Origin: Ornatilinea sp.
GTDB lineage: Bacteria; Chloroflexota; Anaerolineae; Anaerolineales; Anaerolineaceae
Direction: 5' to 3'
Length of the DNA: 34,832 nt
Assembly (NCBI GenBank): GCA_018433975.1
Contig: JAHDQE010000119.1
Coordinates: 1 to 34,832, forward strand
Under the pieces are notes generated by a model. It was not told where the DNA came from and did no database searches. It saw only the letters and a list, made by a program, of their open reading frames with translations. Positions 32,694-34,832 of this stretch are shown piece by piece; position 1 is the first letter of the stretch, and the number at the start of each line of letters is the position of its first letter. The position numbers and the translations under genes were made by a program.

Positions 32694-33707
32694 TTATTTT
32701 ACTTTTGCCATTTTCTCACGGGCAGCCTGGATGGCCTGCGGGTTAACACAATTCCCCGGATTTTCTCCATCCATGAAAGCCAGCAAAGCGTTCACCCCCA
32801 TCCGGGATTGGTTTTCAACCACATCGCGGGTTGCTCCCCCCAGATGCGGGGTACAGATCACATTCGGCAGCTGCGCCAGCGGATCATCCTGCCCAATTGG
32901 TTCCCGGCTGAATACATCCAGAGCGGCGCCCGCAATCTTCCCGGCCTGCAAACAGGCCAGTAAAGCGGCTGAATCCACCACATCCGCCCGGGCGGTATTG
33001 ATCAGATAAGCGCCGGGTTTCATATACCCCAGCTCTTTTTCTCCCAGCATCCCCCGGGTATGGTCATTCAAAGGTACATGAAGCGAGACAATATCCGCCT
33101 GAGATAACACGCCCTCCAGCTCCAGCCACTCCACGCCAAACGCTGCTGCTTCCGACCGGCTCACATAGGGGTCATATCCCACCAGATGCACGTCAAACCC
33201 GGAGAGGCGCCGGGCTACCAGGCGCCCAATTGCTCCCAACCCCACCAGGCCGATGGTCTTCCCGGGTAAGTCATACCCCTGGTAATTCACATAGACCCAG
33301 CGCGCGCCATTATCCACCCAGAGATTGTTTCGGATTGCGTCTATTCCCTTTAGGACGTTTCGGGCGCAGGCAATCATCATTCCTACCGCGAAATCGGCCA
33401 CGGCATTGGCATTGCGCCCCGGAGTGTTGACAATCATGACGCCGTGGCGGGTAGCTGCTTCAACATCCACATTTGAGACCGTTCCGCGAAAATCTACCAG
33501 AGCAAACAATTCCGGGCAGGCCGCAATGACTTCAGCAGAGATATTGTCATTTTCAATCACAGCCACGTGACAGTCGTGCATTTTTTCAATCATCTGTTCC
33601 GTGCTCAAATTCCCCTGATTGAAATGAAAGGATTGTTCAACCGTAAAATACTTTTTTATTTCATCCAGCCATTTTTCAGAAATACGGGCAGCAATAAATG
33701 CTTTCAT
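32694..33707 (-). CDS. D-isomer-specific 2-hydroxyacid dehydrogenase (SerA-like)
   Basis: A 337-residue NAD-dependent dehydrogenase. The nucleotide-binding motif is GLGAIG (156-161) followed by an acidic/Asp residue after the second strand (VGYDP). The catalytic triad is Arg240 (NTARAD), Glu269 (FSREP) and His288 (CTPHLGG). There is no C-terminal ACT domain, so it is not a regulated phosphoglycerate dehydrogenase of the usual serine pathway. It lies after an aldolase and a sugar kinase on the same strand, suggesting a role in sugar or sugar-acid breakdown, for example reducing or oxidising a 2-keto or 2-hydroxy acid product. Confidence 0.88.
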   Translation of the reverse strand: MKAFIAARISEKWLDEIKKYFTVEQSFHFNQGNLSTEQMIEKMHDCHVAVIENDNISAEVIAACPELFALVDFRGTVSNVDVEAATRHGVMIVNTPGRNANAVADFAVGMMIACARNVLKGIDAIRNNLWVDNGARWVYVNYQGYDLPGKTIGLVGLGAIGRLVARRLSGFDVHLVGYDPYVSRSEAAAFGVEWLELEGVLSQADIVSLHVPLNDHTRGMLGEKELGYMKPGAYLINTARADVVDSAALLACLQAGKIAGAALDVFSREPIGQDDPLAQLPNVICTPHLGGATRDVVENQSRMGVNALLAFMDGENPGNCVNPQAIQAAREKMAKVK

Positions 33708-33764
33708 TTTGTTTCCCCTGTCTAAATTCAGATCAATAGGTTAATTAACGACCATACCATGAAA

Positions 33765-33793
33765 GATCACCAGATGCTGTGCATCTGGTGATC
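33765..33793 (-). terminator. Perfect hairpin between aldolase and dehydrogenase genes
   Basis: GATCACCAGATGC (33765-33777) and GCATCTGGTGATC (33781-33793) form a 13-bp perfect stem with a 3-base loop. On the minus strand only TTTC follows, so it may stabilise or attenuate the transcript rather than end it. Confidence 0.6.
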
Positions 33794-33856
33794 CAATCTT
33801 TAATTTCAAAGATAAACAATCCAAAGCGTTCCAAGGGTTGTATTGAGAGCAGGTTG

Positions 33857-34501
33857 CTACTTTTTCTGCCCATAATTGTTTTGATAACCGCTGGAAACCT
33901 CTTCGATCTGTTCATCGGTAAGAATAATGGGAGTTCCAATCTGCATGGCAAAATGTGCAATCTTGGCCATCTCTTCCACCTCAACAGCAACGCGGGTTGC
34001 CTGCGCTGCACTGTTCCCAATGGTAAACACGCCATGGCTTTGCATAATCACCGCCCTGGAGCTCCCAATGACCCGGAGAATTTCATCACCAATCGCTTCC
34101 CCGCCAAAACAGGCAAAACCGCCCAGCGGAACGCCGCCGCCGATCAAACCACAGGTCGTGGTCATAGGGGGAATCGGCTTATTGACAACGGCAAAGCTGG
34201 TGGCATACGGCGAATGGGTATGCACCATGCCAAAGACATCCGGCCGGGCGCGGTACACGACCAGGTGGGTTTCCGTATCAATAGACGGTGTCAATTCGCC
34301 TTCAACCACTTTCCCGTCCAGGTCCACAATCACCATGGCTTCCGGGGAAAGCTCTTCATAGGCAATACCACTGGGCTTAATGACAACCAGATTTGTTTCA
34401 GGATCGCGCCCACTCACGTTCCCACTGGTCATTTTGATCAGGTCGTTTTCGGGCAGCATCAAATTACATTTGTAAACTTCTTTGCGTAATTCCTGCAGCA
34501 T
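33857..34501 (-). CDS. Class II aldolase (L-fuculose-phosphate aldolase/AraD family)
   Basis: A 214-residue protein of the zinc-dependent class II aldolase/epimerase family: SGNVSGRD (26-33), KPSGIAYEEL (42-51), catalytic-type Glu in TETH (77), zinc ligands HTH (94, 96) and a third His in QSHGVF (156). It would split a phosphorylated sugar made by the upstream kinase into dihydroxyacetone phosphate and an aldehyde; the exact sugar is unknown. Of two adjacent ATG codons, the one at 34501 has GGAG at better spacing; 34504 is the alternative. A longer frame lacks a ribosome site. Confidence 0.88.
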   Translation of the reverse strand: MLQELRKEVYKCNLMLPENDLIKMTSGNVSGRDPETNLVVIKPSGIAYEELSPEAMVIVDLDGKVVEGELTPSIDTETHLVVYRARPDVFGMVHTHSPYATSFAVVNKPIPPMTTTCGLIGGGVPLGGFACFGGEAIGDEILRVIGSSRAVIMQSHGVFTIGNSAAQATRVAVEVEEMAKIAHFAMQIGTPIILTDEQIEEVSSGYQNNYGQKK

Positions 34502-34627
34502 CATTTCATTTCTCCAATCCAAACCATTTATAGTGTGTGCTAAACCACTAAAATACCTAATAAGCACCCGCCCTGGAAAAGTATTGTAAGGCCAAAGCTT
34601 CACCCAGGCTGGTTATCTTCCAAAAAG

Positions 34628-34832
34628 TTATCGATACCGGTTCAAGAACCGGTCGCGCTGTTCCCAAAAAACTGCTGCCGACTCGCGCAGCTGAGTATAA
34701 ATTTTGAATCCGTCCTCGTACAGCTGTGTCATTTCTTCGCGGGGCCTGAACAGAACACTGCCTTGCGTCGCAGCGTTTTGCGGCACCGAATATCCCAGCT
34801 TTTCGAGCAGTGCACCGGCCATACCGTTTAAA
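34628..34832 (-). CDS. FGGY-type carbohydrate kinase, C-terminal fragment (gene continues beyond window)
   Basis: The last 68 codons of a minus-strand gene that is open to the right edge. The end, FRPREEMTQLYEDGFKIYTQL, resembles the C-terminal region of FGGY kinases (F.P......Y..G/Y..Y..L). With only this piece the call is tentative. Its position before a class II aldolase and a 2-hydroxyacid dehydrogenase fits a kinase that phosphorylates a sugar for the aldolase. The gap to the aldolase is 126 bases. Confidence 0.5.
   Translation of the reverse strand, partial: LNGMAGALLEKLGYSVPQNAATQGSVLFRPREEMTQLYEDGFKIYTQLRESAAVFWEQRDRFLNRYR

Noticed and set aside
34636..34653. Perfect palindrome ACCGGTTC-AA-GAACCGGT
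   Set aside because: It lies inside the end of the kinase coding sequence, is not followed by a T run and is short enough to be chance; no regulatory role is claimed.
1..34832. CRISPR arrays, tRNA and rRNA genes
   Set aside because: No regularly spaced identical repeats, no clover-leaf with a CCA-type end and no rRNA-like stretches were seen on reading both strands; without a covariance search a divergent tRNA cannot be fully excluded.

Overview
The window looks like chromosomal DNA of a heterotrophic bacterium, most likely a Chloroflexota/Anaerolineae-type organism. This is an inference from gene style: a sugar-binding lipoprotein with an Ala/Glu/Pro linker, a CAP lipoprotein carrying an NBR1-Ig-like domain, a FecR/DUF5666 anti-sigma protein with PTK-type repeats, and ROK-controlled sugar uptake. 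No rRNA, tRNA or CRISPR array was seen, so the taxonomy is not proven.

Layout. 1-5.1 kb holds membrane proteins: a GT-C-like protein running off the left edge, a CPBP protease, an EamA exporter, a bacterial-PH protein, an ICMT-like methyltransferase and a VanZ-like protein. 5.3-13.1 kb is a sugar catabolic operon: ROK repressor with a palindromic operator, ROK kinase, ABC binding lipoprotein, two permeases and two translationally coupled Gfo/Idh/MocA dehydrogenases. It has no transporter ATPase. 13.1-17 kb holds a HTH_34 regulator with its membrane partner, a nucleotidyltransferase, an acyl-ACP thioesterase-like protein and RarD. 17.1-21.1 kb holds two ECF sigma/anti-sigma pairs in the same orientation, each with overlapping genes.

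21.8-27.2 kb is a visibly A/T-rich island between two paralogous small membrane-protein genes. It contains a decayed REP-associated tyrosine transposase (RAYT), four closely packed genes of unknown function, an internally deleted relative of the RAYT element with hairpins at both ends, and a 718-residue ABC/AAA_13-type ATPase with a zinc-hook-like CxxC. A helical motif (AVIxA...PPxM..ELV) occurs twice in one of the unknown proteins and once in its neighbour. This island is the best candidate for an undescribed system, possibly defence-related, but that function is inference.

27.2-34.8 kb returns to ordinary composition: the second paralogue, a small acidic protein overlapping a YibE/F gene, an alkaline phosphatase with 11-bp phased repeats upstream (Pho-box-like), a CAP-domain lipoprotein, and a minus-strand cluster of FGGY-type kinase (partial), class II aldolase and 2-hydroxyacid dehydrogenase, probably a sugar or sugar-acid catabolic module.
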